From CAYWFU01 sp964457585 (GTDB lineage Bacteria; JACRDZ01), in NCBI GenBank assembly GCA_964457585.1, contig CAYWFU010000001.1, positions 1 through 64,000 of the forward strand: a stretch of 64,000 nucleotides of DNA, read 5' to 3'. Each line of letters begins with the position of its first letter. Position 1 is the stretch's first letter. Both the position numbers and the translations under genes were made by a program. Positions 1-9,164 of this stretch are shown in pieces. The notes beneath the pieces were generated by a model. The model saw only the letters and a list, made by a program, of their open reading frames with translations, did no database searches and was not told the DNA's origin.

Positions 1-485
1 GTAGCATCAAATGGTCCTGTCCGAATTAATTTATGATTTACCAAATGTTGCACCAGACTTGTATATATGGATGCAATCAATTCAGCAATGCTCACAAAAC
101 GCCGCCGAATAATTTGATTCCCAACATGATGTATGAGAGCTTGCATTTTAGGATGTCTTCCGCTGTCATCAGCACCTTTGATAAAAACAAATCGTGTTTT
201 ATTAAACTGTGTCGCTAAATCAAATTCCTTATGCGTTGCAGATATTCCTTTTTTATCTTCAATGCCATACTGCTCTCCAAATATTCCAATATAAATATCA
301 CTTTTATTTATCTCTTCAGAATAAACCTCATAAGTACGACGGTTATCTGCAGGAATATCTTCAAATAAAAACACATCAAAAAAACGACTTAATAAAACAT
401 CGCCCTGTATATAATTTTTCAAAGCGCGTCGTTCTTTACTAAATTCCTTTTGAACACTACTTATAAATATTTGCTTTTTTAACAT
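1..485 (-). CDS. DUF4062-domain protein, C-terminus beyond the left edge
   Basis: The minus strand is open without a stop from an ATG at 483-485 to the window edge (161 codons), with a GAGG ribosome site just upstream. The protein starts MLKKQIFISSVQKEF and continues through DVFLFEDIPA, SDIYIGIFGEQYG and RHPKMQALI. This is the usual pattern of a DUF4062 domain: a Rossmann/TIR-like fold opening with an 'IFISS' strand and a D-x-YIG-x-FG motif. In known proteins DUF4062 sits at the N-terminus of much longer proteins, often followed by an AlbA_2/Schlafen-type ATP-binding domain and winged helices, and is often found near defence or regulatory genes. What follows here cannot be seen. The plus-strand ORFs over this stretch are shadows. 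Domain call is strong; function is unknown. Confidence 0.85.
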   Translation of the reverse strand, partial: MLKKQIFISSVQKEFSKERRALKNYIQGDVLLSRFFDVFLFEDIPADNRRTYEVYSEEINKSDIYIGIFGEQYGIEDKKGISATHKEFDLATQFNKTRFVFIKGADDSGRHPKMQALIHHVGNQIIRRRFVSIAELIASIYTSLVQHLVNHKLIRTGPFDA

Positions 486-639
486 AATATTCCTCATTAG
501 AAAAAATATCTTAAAAATCTTTCATCCAATAAAAAAATATTTTAAATTTTATCTCCAATTAATACTCTAATCCAGTTAACTAATCTAAAGTATTACAAAT
601 AGAATCTCTATCGGTTAGTTTCATTTATAACTTCCTTTG

Positions 640-1878
640 TTAGCTTATATTTATTTCCCACGGATAAAAACTATTTTTATTCTCTTTTTCGCCTCGCAGA
701 CCAACCACTTTGTAGTTTTGAATTTTATATTTTTCAATAAAAAAATTTATTGCGTTTGATTGGAAACGTGCAAAATTCAATTTAGTTTCAATGGGTGTGA
801 TTGCGATACCTTTATTAACAATAAAATCTATCTCTTTTTTATCAATTGTTCTCCAATAAAATACTTTTTCTATCCCATATTTTTTTACCAATTCATTAAA
901 AACACTTGTTTCAAAAACCTGACCTAAAATTTGTTTTGGCAATTCTTTTAGCCACAACATCTGCATTAATCCTGTATCATAAAAAAAGATTTTTGGGGTT
1001 TTTGATAATTCCGACCGAATATTTCCTTTATAAGGACGAATTAAACGAATAATGTAAGTTTGTTCTAAAAGAAAAAGGTAACGCTCCACTGTTAATTTTG
1101 ATAATTTGATAGTATTTGATATTTCCATAACATTTAACAATTGTCCGCTCTGTGAAGCTAATATTTCCAAAAGGTGATTAAACTTATTAACATCTTTAAT
1201 CTCTGCTAAATCCCTAATATCCTTCTTGATGTAAGTATCAATTATCTGCTGTAAATATTTCTCTTTTTTTTCTATATCATCATTCAAAACAATTTTGGGA
1301 TAACCCCCAAATAAAATATATTCTTCATAAAAAGAAACTAATTCTTTTTGTTTTTTCTCTGTATATATATGTTCGCTTTCAAAATGATAATTTTTAAAAT
1401 ACAAAAATTCTTCAAAAGAAAGATTAAATATATTAAAATCGACTGTTCTGCCAACTAAGGAGTCTTTAAATTTACTTTTAATTTCAAAACTGGAAGAACC
1501 TGAAACAATCAGCTTAATTTGCTGATAATGATCTGCTATTAACTTTAAAAAAGACGACGGATTTGCTAAATATTGAATTTCATCAATAAAGATAAATATT
1601 TTTTTGTCTTTTAATAAATTCTCATCCAAAACATAACCTTCTTCTTTTAGATGTTTTATAAATTCATCAACTCCAGCATCCAAAATTCGCACATATCGAG
1701 AATCTTCAAGATCTATGTAATGAGTAATTTCCTTTTGCCCATCAAGTAAGCCTCTTAAATAATTTAATATAGATGTTTTACCAACCTGCCTTGCTCCATG
1801 TAAAACAATAATATCATTAGTATAAAGATACTTCTTTATTTCTTCTATAATATGACGCTTATAAATAGTTTGAGCCAT
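640..1878 (-). CDS. AAA+ ATPase with C-terminal DUF4143 domain
   Basis: This 412-aa protein has a P-loop near residue 28 (GARQVGKTS), a Walker B strand ending IFIDEIQYL near 95 and a sensor-like IVSGSSS after it. The C-terminal half carries the DUF4143 pattern, with FYDTGLM and then a restriction-nuclease-like strand pair (YWRT...EIDFIV...PIETK). That E/D-x-E-x-K arrangement resembles PD-(D/E)xK nucleases. It is the usual length for the family. Such genes are multiplied in many bacterial and archaeal genomes; their role is unsettled, and toxin-like, regulatory and defence roles have all been suggested. An AAAGGA ribosome site precedes the ATG. Two intact paralogues (19231, 22412) and one wrecked one (20543) lie in this window. 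Confidence 0.9.
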   Translation of the reverse strand: MAQTIYKRHIIEEIKKYLYTNDIIVLHGARQVGKTSILNYLRGLLDGQKEITHYIDLEDSRYVRILDAGVDEFIKHLKEEGYVLDENLLKDKKIFIFIDEIQYLANPSSFLKLIADHYQQIKLIVSGSSSFEIKSKFKDSLVGRTVDFNIFNLSFEEFLYFKNYHFESEHIYTEKKQKELVSFYEEYILFGGYPKIVLNDDIEKKEKYLQQIIDTYIKKDIRDLAEIKDVNKFNHLLEILASQSGQLLNVMEISNTIKLSKLTVERYLFLLEQTYIIRLIRPYKGNIRSELSKTPKIFFYDTGLMQMLWLKELPKQILGQVFETSVFNELVKKYGIEKVFYWRTIDKKEIDFIVNKGIAITPIETKLNFARFQSNAINFFIEKYKIQNYKVVGLRGEKENKNSFYPWEINIS

Positions 1879-1899
1879 ATATAATTTCCTTTTATATAT

Positions 1900-1928
1900 A
1901 CTTTATATTAAATAAATAGTAATGTCAA
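1900..1928 (-). promoter_or_regulatory. Likely sigma70 promoter of the 640-1878 ATPase
   Basis: On the minus strand TTGACA (1923-1928) lies 17 bp from TAAAGT (1900-1905), ahead of an AAAGGA ribosome site and the ATG at 1878. The -35 is consensus and the -10 is weak, so this is a moderate prediction. Confidence 0.4.
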
Positions 1929-2007
1929 GTATACTTTTTATTCTATAAAATTCAATAAATGTCTTATATGAAAATCTAAAAGTACTAACTAACTGTGCTA
2001 ATAAAAA

Positions 2008-3318
2008 TTAAAATACTACTCCTATTGTAAGTCGTGTTGTTACTGAATTATTTGAAAATGTATATTCTGTATCAGATTTACCTAAATAGGAATAAACATT
2101 AAATCCTACGCTGAAATCATTAATATCCTTATAACTGACTCCTGTTGTAAGAATGCTGGAATTATCATTTAAATTATTTATCAGATTAACTGATAAGCTC
2201 ATATCGCTTATGATAAATTTGTTTATGGTTGTAAATAAAGCAGCATAATATCTTGATAAATTGTTTTGTTCATATAAATCATTATTTAATAAAAAATCCT
2301 TCTTGCTGCCGCTGATTTTACCTGTTTTATCCGGACTGCTAAAAAGATATATTGATTTATCCTTAAAAATATTTTCTGTCATACCTGTATGATTGTAATA
2401 AAATTCTGTATTTACAGAAATTCTGTCATTTACTTCCATAAAATCAAATTGCTTACCAAAATCAATACTTATGCGGGGCATCCATTTATCTTTTTCTTTA
2501 TAAACAGATAAAACCCCATTTTCTTCTTTTAAATATTCATAATTATCACCATCAGAAAAAGCTGCCTCCCCAACTGTGTCTATACCAAATATGCGTGTTG
2601 AAAAATCATAGGAATAGACTGGAGAAAATCCTTTCTTATTAAATCCGGAAAAAGCCATTTCTGTTTCACCAACAATAAACTCATATTTACCTGCAAAACC
2701 TAATTCATCATTATATTTGACGTTTTTCGTATCGATAAAAGTATAAATATTTTGTTTTGTTCCAAATGGTATATGTGTCTTAAGCCCATATGTACCTTCA
2801 CGAAATCCTAATTTTTGTATAAATGATTTTTTTTCAATATTAATTACATCTGATGGATTCCACAGATAGCATCTTCCCCATTGAAGCACCTGTTTACCTG
2901 TCTTGAAGTAAACCGCATTTTTAATATTAAAATCAATAAATGTTTCTTTTAATGAAAGTAAATAATCTAAATCTTTACCTGTACCCTGAGAATTATTTAA
3001 AAGTTCTATATTAGCAAAATATTTTGTACCTTTTTTTAAACGCGCATCAAGAAAAAAATTAGCTAATATTGCAGATGATATAGTATTATCATCAATATCG
3101 CTGCCGCGCTTATCTGTATAAATTTCTGCTCCTTTTATTTCTCCGGAAAAATCAATAGTAATTTTCTCTTCTTCAGGCACTTTAAGAGAAGTATCCGTTT
3201 TTTCAACAGTTACAACTTCTGGATTTGAAAAAAGCTCATCTTCGTTTATTTTGTCTTCAGCATAAATATTTAAAAAAATGGATATTATAAAAATACTAAT
3301 TAAAATAAATTTTTCCAT
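2008..3318 (-). CDS. Outer-membrane beta-barrel protein (porin-like) of the exporter operon
   Basis: This 436-aa protein begins with a signal peptide (residues 1-20, cleavage probably after NIYA). The rest is alternating strands with many aromatic residues and ends in a Phe (IGVVF), as outer-membrane barrels do. The stretch KQVLQWGRCYLWNPSDV near residue 142 is like the W-G...NPSD motif of DUF1302/alginate-porin-type barrels that partner with lipid exporters. It is the last gene of the operon tetR - ATPase - permease - permease - LolA-like - barrel, so a role in moving a lipid or lipoprotein to the outer membrane, or as an accessory pore, is inferred from context. I cannot name the substrate. 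Confidence 0.65.
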   Translation of the reverse strand: MEKFILISIFIISIFLNIYAEDKINEDELFSNPEVVTVEKTDTSLKVPEEEKITIDFSGEIKGAEIYTDKRGSDIDDNTISSAILANFFLDARLKKGTKYFANIELLNNSQGTGKDLDYLLSLKETFIDFNIKNAVYFKTGKQVLQWGRCYLWNPSDVINIEKKSFIQKLGFREGTYGLKTHIPFGTKQNIYTFIDTKNVKYNDELGFAGKYEFIVGETEMAFSGFNKKGFSPVYSYDFSTRIFGIDTVGEAAFSDGDNYEYLKEENGVLSVYKEKDKWMPRISIDFGKQFDFMEVNDRISVNTEFYYNHTGMTENIFKDKSIYLFSSPDKTGKISGSKKDFLLNNDLYEQNNLSRYYAALFTTINKFIISDMSLSVNLINNLNDNSSILTTGVSYKDINDFSVGFNVYSYLGKSDTEYTFSNNSVTTRLTIGVVF

Positions 3319-3334
3319 ACTTTAAAATCCTTTT

Positions 3335-3362
3335 TATACCCAAACTAATAGGGTTTGTGAAA
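3335..3362. repeat. Solo arm related to the 42042 MITE terminal repeat
   Basis: The bases beginning TATACCCAAACTAAT match the 31-bp terminal inverted repeat of the element at 42042-42225 with about four mismatches in 28. No partner arm is visible nearby, so this looks like a decayed or solo end, placed just upstream of the barrel gene start. Confidence 0.5.
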
Positions 3363-3392
3363 TGTAGAGACGCAAAATTTTGCATCTCTACA
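3363..3392. repeat. REP-like hairpin (GTAGAGACGCAAAATTTTGC type)
   Basis: A 30-bp near-perfect palindrome has 15-bp arms (TGTAGAGACGCAAAA against TTTTGCATCTCTACA) with one mismatch and no loop. It lies in the 79-bp gap between the barrel gene and the LolA-like gene. Similar GTAGAGACGC...GCGTCTCTAC palindromes are dispersed repeats in several phyla. There is no T tract, so terminator function is uncertain. Confidence 0.6.
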
Positions 3393-3397
3393 GCTAT

Positions 3398-4171
3398 TTA
3401 CTTACTTAAATTCTCCAGATATGCTTTTGTGAAAATTGCATCATCAAGTTTCTTTGTTGAGATATTTGATATTTCAACAATTGTTTTATTCCCTTTTTCA
3501 AATTCATCAACAAAAATCTGTTTAACTGGAACGAATTTATCTTCTATTTTTGTATATTGTATAAAAAATGCGGTCTGCATTAGTGTTCCTGAAAGTGAAT
3601 AGGATTCTTCTTTTAATGGAAGAAAATCATCTTTTTTTACCCAATATATTTTTTTAGGATAATCAACGTCATTTACTTTTGCTTTAATTTCAAATTCATA
3701 TACAGGTATTTTACCAAGCATTGATTCTTTTATTTTTTCATTCCCTTTTTCATCTTTTACATTTCCATAAAGTTCTGTTAATTTTCTTTTTTCAAAATCA
3801 TCTGCTTTAGCATCAGATCCGCCAATGCTCTCATCTCTATTTATATGCTGAAATGTTCTTGTATTTCTGCGATACATCCAAAAATTATCACCAACTCTTA
3901 AATATCCATTCCCTTTTTCTGCTTCAGGCGCAGTCATAACAATTAGAAATGAATCATCTGAATCCCGTCGGTAGTAAATCATTTCAATTTTTTTTACACC
4001 CTGCTCAGATTTTTGCTGTGTTAAATTTACATTTGCTTTAATATCTTTAGTCATATCCATATTATTTTCAATTTTTTTAAGTATATTTGCCACTTCCGGC
4101 ATTTCTGCATAAATGTTAGCAACTAACAGAAATGATAATATCATTAACACTGTTACATTTTTTCTATTCAT
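3398..4171 (-). CDS. LolA-like outer-membrane lipoprotein-sorting protein
   Basis: This 257-aa secreted protein has a signal peptide (residues 1-22, MNRKNVTVLMILSFLLV then NIYA). It continues with the pattern of the LolA-like 'outer membrane lipoprotein-sorting' family: a helix with DMTKDIKANVNLTQ, then MIYYRRDSDDSFLIVMTAPEAEKGNGYLRVGDNFWMY, typical of periplasmic half-barrels that bind lipid tails. It is encoded between two FtsX-type permeases and an outer-membrane barrel, which suggests a periplasmic carrier between an inner-membrane extractor and the outer membrane. This is the divergent LolA_like clade found with ABC or RND exporters rather than the housekeeping lolA, so I give no symbol. 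Confidence 0.8.
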   Translation of the reverse strand: MNRKNVTVLMILSFLLVANIYAEMPEVANILKKIENNMDMTKDIKANVNLTQQKSEQGVKKIEMIYYRRDSDDSFLIVMTAPEAEKGNGYLRVGDNFWMYRRNTRTFQHINRDESIGGSDAKADDFEKRKLTELYGNVKDEKGNEKIKESMLGKIPVYEFEIKAKVNDVDYPKKIYWVKKDDFLPLKEESYSLSGTLMQTAFFIQYTKIEDKFVPVKQIFVDEFEKGNKTIVEISNISTKKLDDAIFTKAYLENLSK

Positions 4172-4199
4172 CTAAAAATCCCCCTAATTCTTGAAAATG

Positions 4200-4248
4200 G
4201 CGAATAGTAATTCGCTCGCTACATATAGCGGTGGGATTGCAATCCCAC
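4200..4248. repeat. Two adjacent small palindromes
   Basis: GCGAATAGTAATTCGC (4200-4215) is a 6-bp stem with a 4-nt loop, and GTGGGATTGCAATCCCAC (4231-4248) is a perfect 18-bp palindrome. Both lie between the LolA-like gene and the upstream permease. On the transcribed (minus) strand no T run follows, so they look like REP-type hairpins that may modulate the intra-operon mRNA rather than a clear terminator. Confidence 0.5.
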
Positions 4249-4262
4249 TTCTTTTTTAATTT

Positions 4263-6041
4263 TTACTCATAATGCCTAAGAGCATGAGCAGGAGATAAGC
4301 CTGCAGCTCTTCGTGCCGGAAAATATGCTGTTGCAACAGCAATAAAAAGTATCAATAATACATTTGTTATAATTCCAAAAAATGTCGGGAGAAAATACAA
4401 ATGCCGATTCACAAGTAAAACTGACATTGGATTATCTTGAACAATAAAAGTGATTGATGAAAGTATATGCATTGTTATAAATGCCAATATTAATCCAATT
4501 ATGGATGCAAAAAGTGTTAAAAAGAAAGTTTCAAGAATAAACGAATTCCTTACATCATTTTTTTGCATGCCAATTGCTCGCATTGTACCAATCTCACGTG
4601 TACGCTCTCGAATTGTCATTCTTAATGTATTTATAACTCCAATTAAAATTATAAAAAACAAAATAAGCACAGCTGAAATTGTTATTATATGCAATGCTTT
4701 TTCAAGTTTTAATACATCGCTCGCACTTTCATACATTGTTTGCACATCCATAATTGTTGATTTCCATTTCATCTTGCCAATATCTTTATACTTTTTGGTA
4801 AATTCATCTGTTGTAGCAGTTCTCTTTAAAAGAATCCACTCTGTTGTCATAATATTAAACAATTTATTGTCTTCACCCGGGATATATGCTTCCTTATAAT
4901 TTCTAAAATTATCAGGTAAATTATCATAATAAGTATCATAAAATTTATCTTCTGCAATAAACAGTATGTTTTTATTCATCATACTCTCATTTTCAAATAT
5001 TGTGCTCACAGTGTATTTTACTTGAATTTCCCTATTTTCAAATTTACTTTTATAATTAAGCTCAATCTCATCACCTTTTTTAACTCCCAGGTTATTTGCA
5101 AGCGTCTGGTTTATCATAATTATTTTTTTAGAAGGTAATTTTTCAAATTCTCCATCAATAATTTTGATATTTTCTAATAATGTTTTTTTAGCGGCTTCTT
5201 CTGATTTAAAACCAAGAGTAGTGACATCTGCAATTTTTTCATTAAATTTTAATTTACCCTGTATAACAGCTAAATCCGGTTTTAACTTTGAATGCAGTAA
5301 ATCCGCAAGTTTTATAGCATTTTTTGGAGCGTCATTTAATGTTATACTAATATTACTAACTTCATTTTCCCTAAATCCCATTAATTTTTTTAAATTATTC
5401 AATTCCGTAAATATTACACCTTGCATAAAAATATTATCATTTTGTAAAGTTCCAATAATTGTGAGCCTTGCAGCTTGATCATTCCCAAACAAATTTTGAT
5501 ATCTAACTCTTATGATATCCCCTTTTTTAAGATTTAAATATTTTGCTTTTTCTTCTGAAATAATTGTTGGATTTTCAATATCTTTTTTTAATAGATCATA
5601 AAAAGAACCTCCTGGTTCAATTATTTTAAAAGATTCTTCTATCTCTTTTTTAGTTTCTTCACTTAACTCACTGCTAAAATCAATCCCAACAATAACAACA
5701 CTATCTGACTTGCCATTTCCAATTGCTCTGCAAAAAACACCAATATTTTCTTGAACTTCACGGATACCAAAATCTTTACTATTTTCTTTAATAATTGCCA
5801 TCATTTTATTTTTGTCACGAAAAATAGGGCTGTTCATATTACTTTTTTCACTAAAAGCAATTGAAATATGCCCCGCAACACGCGCTACAATTTTGTTCAT
5901 CAGAACATCTGTTATCCCTTGAGCAAAAGAATTTGCAATAACTAAAATCATAACTCCTACAGCAATAGCAATACCAAGCAAAATGTTTCGGCGTTTTTGC
6001 CTGAATAAATTTCGTAAACTGATCATTGCAATTAATTTCAT
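4263..6041 (-). CDS. FtsX/MacB-like ABC permease (LolC/E type)
   Basis: I place the start at the ATG at 6039-6041 (MKLIAMISLRNLFRQKRRN), because GGGAGG sits 6-7 nt before it. The ATG 15 nt further upstream would lie over that ribosome site. The ~592-aa product has the LolC/FtsX layout: an N-terminal membrane helix (about residues 15-40), a large periplasmic MacB_PCD-type domain, and three C-terminal helices with the FtsX signature (MTIRERTREIGTMRAIGM). It pairs with the next permease and the ATPase at 7793 to form a heterodimeric LolCDE-like extractor. Several FtsX complexes do mechanical or lipid-extraction work rather than classic transport, which fits the LolA-like neighbour. Confidence 0.88.
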   Translation of the reverse strand: MKLIAMISLRNLFRQKRRNILLGIAIAVGVMILVIANSFAQGITDVLMNKIVARVAGHISIAFSEKSNMNSPIFRDKNKMMAIIKENSKDFGIREVQENIGVFCRAIGNGKSDSVVIVGIDFSSELSEETKKEIEESFKIIEPGGSFYDLLKKDIENPTIISEEKAKYLNLKKGDIIRVRYQNLFGNDQAARLTIIGTLQNDNIFMQGVIFTELNNLKKLMGFRENEVSNISITLNDAPKNAIKLADLLHSKLKPDLAVIQGKLKFNEKIADVTTLGFKSEEAAKKTLLENIKIIDGEFEKLPSKKIIMINQTLANNLGVKKGDEIELNYKSKFENREIQVKYTVSTIFENESMMNKNILFIAEDKFYDTYYDNLPDNFRNYKEAYIPGEDNKLFNIMTTEWILLKRTATTDEFTKKYKDIGKMKWKSTIMDVQTMYESASDVLKLEKALHIITISAVLILFFIILIGVINTLRMTIRERTREIGTMRAIGMQKNDVRNSFILETFFLTLFASIIGLILAFITMHILSSITFIVQDNPMSVLLVNRHLYFLPTFFGIITNVLLILFIAVATAYFPARRAAGLSPAHALRHYE

Positions 6042-6075
6042 CTGAATACCTCCCATTCATAAAAAAATTCTTTTT

Positions 6076-6220
6076 GGGCTAAAGGCAAAAGGTTAAGGGC
6101 TAAAGGTTAAAAAACTTTAACCTTTAATTCTTTACTTTTTTGCCAAACTATAAGCCCTCTAAATCCATCTTTTCCCATCTTACAACCTTTAGCCATTTGC
6201 TATTTGCCTTTAGCCATTTG
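6076..6220. repeat. Imperfect palindrome built from reiterated short words
   Basis: The 193-bp gap between the two permease genes is filled by repeats of 'GGCTAAAGG' and 'GGCAAA(A/T)GG' on the left and their complements 'CCTTTAGCCATTTGC' on the right. At the centre is a clean hairpin, AAAGGTTAAA (6102-6111) with loop aaac and TTTAACCTTT (6116-6125). It carries no ORF. The design (inverted repeat whose arms are tandem variants of a 9-12 nt word) recurs at 51092, 51282 and 61568 with different words. Confidence 0.65.
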
Positions 6221-6234
6221 CCTTTTTTTCTGCC

Positions 6235-7770
6235 TTAATCTCTTACTATCGCATCAAGCGGTGTAATACTTTTTGCGACTTTTATTGGATACAAAACAGC
6301 AGTTACTGTTACAATTGAAAGCTGTATAAATGAAAGCATAATATCTCCTAATGATAAAATTGGACTAAATTTATCTCCTCCATATAAAAGCTGAATCATA
6401 TCATTCGTTGATGTAATGTTAAATAATGGAATCAGTTTAACAATAATGATTCCAAATACAACTCCAATTCCACCAAAAATAAATGAAAGTATTACTGTTT
6501 CACCTAAAAACATTCCGCTTATAAAACTTTTTCTGGCACCTATTGCACGCATCATACCAATTTCTGATGTTCTTTCAAGTGCAGCCATACTCAAGGTGTT
6601 TACAATTATAATTACTGCAACTATAAAAAGCAGCATAACAAAAACAAATAAAGCACCTTTAATTATTGTTGCCATGCTTCCAATAAGCCCAAAAGCTTTT
6701 TTCCATGAGACAGCTCTTACTCCTAAATTTGCATCTTTCAAAACTTTATTTAAATTTTCTACTCCTTCATCAATAGTAGTTCCCTGTTTTAGTTTTATAA
6801 AAACAAGATTATATGCTCCAGCTTCAATATCAACTGGTTTTTTAATATCTTTTTTTTCTTCAACTTCGATTTTTACATTTTCTGAATTATTATTTTTATT
6901 GTCAACAAAAAATGAATTTTCATCAAATAAAGAATCAATACTTTCATTTCCCTCTGATAAAATTTTCTTTTTATCGTCTGTCAATTCAACAGTTTTTGAT
7001 TCTGCTGAAAAATAACCAAGACATTCTCTGTATGATTCAATATCAATAAGGCTGAAATGACCGAAAATAGTATTTAACGCCTTATATCTAAAAATACCTC
7101 TAATATCAACCCTGACATCCATTGTTGTATTATTATCATTGTATCCTAAAAATACTATGCTATCTTTTACGTTTATACCATTTGTATATTCTTTTTCTTT
7201 TGTTTCCTCAAGAAAATTTTCTTTTATTAATTTTCCACCCTTTGGAACAAACCAAATATTCGTATAATCGTAAAATTCTTTTCTTGCAAAAGTTGGGACA
7301 ATAACGCCTCTTTCATGATTTGCAGGGAGATTGCCTTCTTTTGCCTTTAGATTATTTGGGAACATTTCTCTGTATTCTTTAAAATCAACTCCAAGCAAAA
7401 AACCATATCCCGGAGCACCGCCCTGTTCATTTATAAGCATAGCCATGTTTCTTCCCACAGGCAAAAATTTATCAATATAATTTTGTGTATTGATTGCTTT
7501 TTTTATTTCAGGATAGTTGTTTATTTGCTCAATCGGTTTTCCCATCAAAGTAAAAAGCACATTATCTGTTTCCTGCTTATTTGGAATAATAACAATATGA
7601 CCGATAAAACCATTAATGATGTTATCAGTAAGCCCCTTTTCCATACCTGATATTACCCCATTACCAACAGTCATCAGTAATGCCCCAAGAAAAAGTATAA
7701 TACCGATAATAATACTTTTCCCTTTATGTCTTAAAATATTCCGCCATGCTATTTTAAATATTAGTTCCAT
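6235..7770 (-). CDS. FtsX/MacB-like ABC permease (second subunit)
   Basis: This 511-aa protein has an N-terminal membrane helix after MELIFKIAWRNILRHKGKS, a periplasmic MacB_PCD-like domain, and three C-terminal helices. The FtsX signature LERTSEIGMMRAIGARKSF lies at about residues 398-416. The periplasmic part contains a low-complexity insertion rich in Asn, Lys and Glu near residues 260-310, which is not typical of LolC/E. It sits directly downstream of the ATPase gene (22-bp gap) and upstream of the other permease. The two permeases share topology but are clearly diverged, suggesting a heterodimer. Confidence 0.88.
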   Translation of the reverse strand: MELIFKIAWRNILRHKGKSIIIGIILFLGALLMTVGNGVISGMEKGLTDNIINGFIGHIVIIPNKQETDNVLFTLMGKPIEQINNYPEIKKAINTQNYIDKFLPVGRNMAMLINEQGGAPGYGFLLGVDFKEYREMFPNNLKAKEGNLPANHERGVIVPTFARKEFYDYTNIWFVPKGGKLIKENFLEETKEKEYTNGINVKDSIVFLGYNDNNTTMDVRVDIRGIFRYKALNTIFGHFSLIDIESYRECLGYFSAESKTVELTDDKKKILSEGNESIDSLFDENSFFVDNKNNNSENVKIEVEEKKDIKKPVDIEAGAYNLVFIKLKQGTTIDEGVENLNKVLKDANLGVRAVSWKKAFGLIGSMATIIKGALFVFVMLLFIVAVIIIVNTLSMAALERTSEIGMMRAIGARKSFISGMFLGETVILSFIFGGIGVVFGIIIVKLIPLFNITSTNDMIQLLYGGDKFSPILSLGDIMLSFIQLSIVTVTAVLYPIKVAKSITPLDAIVRD

Positions 7771-7792
7771 GATTTTTTCTCCGATTATTTTA

Positions 7793-8458
7793 TTATACTA
7801 TTACTCCATCTTTAATCTTCACTATTCTCTGCGCGTATTTAAGAACATTTGCGTCATGGGTAGAAAATATAAATGTCGTTTTTTCTACTCTGTTCATTTC
7901 GCGCATAAGCTCCAAAATTGATGCTCCAGTGACAGAATCAAGATTAGCAGTTGGTTCATCAGCAAGCACAATATCAGGATTTGTTACTAAAGCTCTTGCT
8001 ATTGCAACTCTTTGCCTTTGACCACCGGAAAGCTCTGCTGGCCTATGCTTTATATATTCTTTTAATCCAACTTCCTCAATTAATTTTTCTGCGCGTTTTC
8101 TGATTTCTTCTTTTGTATTTTTTTTCATTAAAAGCAGTGGAAATTCAACATTTTCAACCACATCAAGCACCGGAATCAAATTAAAAGTTTGAAAAATAAA
8201 ACCAATTTTATTTAATCTTATATCTGTAATTTGTTTATCATTTAATTTTGTTATTTCTACACCAGCGATTTTAACATTACCTTCAGTGGCATAATCTATA
8301 CAGCCAATAACATTTAAAAGAGTAGTTTTCCCGCTTCCTGAAGGACCAACAACACTTAACAGCTCACCTTCCTGTACATTAAAATCAATACCTCTTAATG
8401 CATGTACAGTTGTTTTCCCAAGAGGATAATCTTTTTTCAAATTTTTTATTTCTATCAT
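7793..8458 (-). CDS. LolD/MacB-type ABC transporter ATPase
   Basis: This 221-aa cytoplasmic ATPase has a Walker A GPSGSGKTT near residue 39, a Q-loop (FIFQTFNLIPVL), the signature LSGGQRQRV near 143, Walker B IVLADEPTANLD and an H-loop STHD. The 'NLIPVLDVVENVEFPLLL' stretch and the length are typical of the LolD/MacB/FtsE group that powers FtsX-type permeases. It lies between tetR (16 bp away) and the permeases, so it is the motor of the same exporter. Residues needed for ATP hydrolysis are all present. Confidence 0.92.
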   Translation of the reverse strand: MIEIKNLKKDYPLGKTTVHALRGIDFNVQEGELLSVVGPSGSGKTTLLNVIGCIDYATEGNVKIAGVEITKLNDKQITDIRLNKIGFIFQTFNLIPVLDVVENVEFPLLLMKKNTKEEIRKRAEKLIEEVGLKEYIKHRPAELSGGQRQRVAIARALVTNPDIVLADEPTANLDSVTGASILELMREMNRVEKTTFIFSTHDANVLKYAQRIVKIKDGVIV

Positions 8459-8474
8459 ATTTTAGCTCCTTCTA

Positions 8475-9146
8475 TTATTCTTTTTCAACTAATATTGAAT
8501 TTATAATCAATCCGCCTGTTTTCATTATCATAGCTTCATAATCTAGATTACAAAATTTAAATGAATTTTCTTCTAAACTATGATCGCTGCTTTTCAAATG
8601 ATCAATAAATTGCATTATTCCATTTGAAGAAGTCCATAATATTATAGCCAGTTCCATTGGATTTATTTCTTTTTGAAATACTCCAAGAGCCTGTCCGTCA
8701 TTAATAATTTGTGTAATTAAAGTCCAAATTTGCTGACTTTTCTCAAACAATTCCTTACCAATATCTTTTAATTCTGGTTTACCTTGAAATAATTCGTGAT
8801 CAATAAATCGTGTCACTAATTTGAAATAAGTTGGATATTTTTTATAATAATCTAAATATGCTTCACCGATTGATCTTAATTTTTCTCTTATATCTTTTTG
8901 TTTATTAGCATACTCATTCATCATTTCATAAAGAATACTTATTGCTTTTAAAGAAATAAGCAAATACAATTCTTCTTTGCTTTTAAAATACAAATAAAGA
9001 GTCCCCTTACTTAATTCACACATTTCAGCGATTTCATCCATTGTTGTGTTTTCAATGCCTTTTTTTAGAAACAGCTTTTCTCCAGCTTTAAATATCTGTG
9101 TTTTACGTATTTCTTTCTCTCTCTCTCTTCTTTCTTTTATACCCAT
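8475..9146 (-). CDS. TetR/AcrR-family transcriptional regulator
   Basis: This 223-aa protein has an N-terminal helix-turn-helix of TetR type (residues about 12-60: IFKAGEKLFLKKGIENTTMDEIAEMCELSKGTLYLYFKSKEELY). The C-terminal helical domain is of the kind that binds a ligand and dimerises. It is the first gene of the exporter operon and lies behind a consensus promoter with a dyad downstream of the start site (9165-9187). Autorepression and repression of the whole operon are therefore likely. The ligand is probably lipid-like or hydrophobic, judging only from the genes it controls. Confidence 0.92.
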   Translation of the reverse strand: MGIKERREREKEIRKTQIFKAGEKLFLKKGIENTTMDEIAEMCELSKGTLYLYFKSKEELYLLISLKAISILYEMMNEYANKQKDIREKLRSIGEAYLDYYKKYPTYFKLVTRFIDHELFQGKPELKDIGKELFEKSQQIWTLITQIINDGQALGVFQKEINPMELAIILWTSSNGIMQFIDHLKSSDHSLEENSFKFCNLDYEAMIMKTGGLIINSILVEKE

Positions 9147-9164
9147 TTAATCAACCTTTCCAAT

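Noticed and set aside
5851..6060. Short ORF overlapping the start of the first FtsX permease
   Set aside because: It is a frame shadow of the well-supported permease start at 6041.
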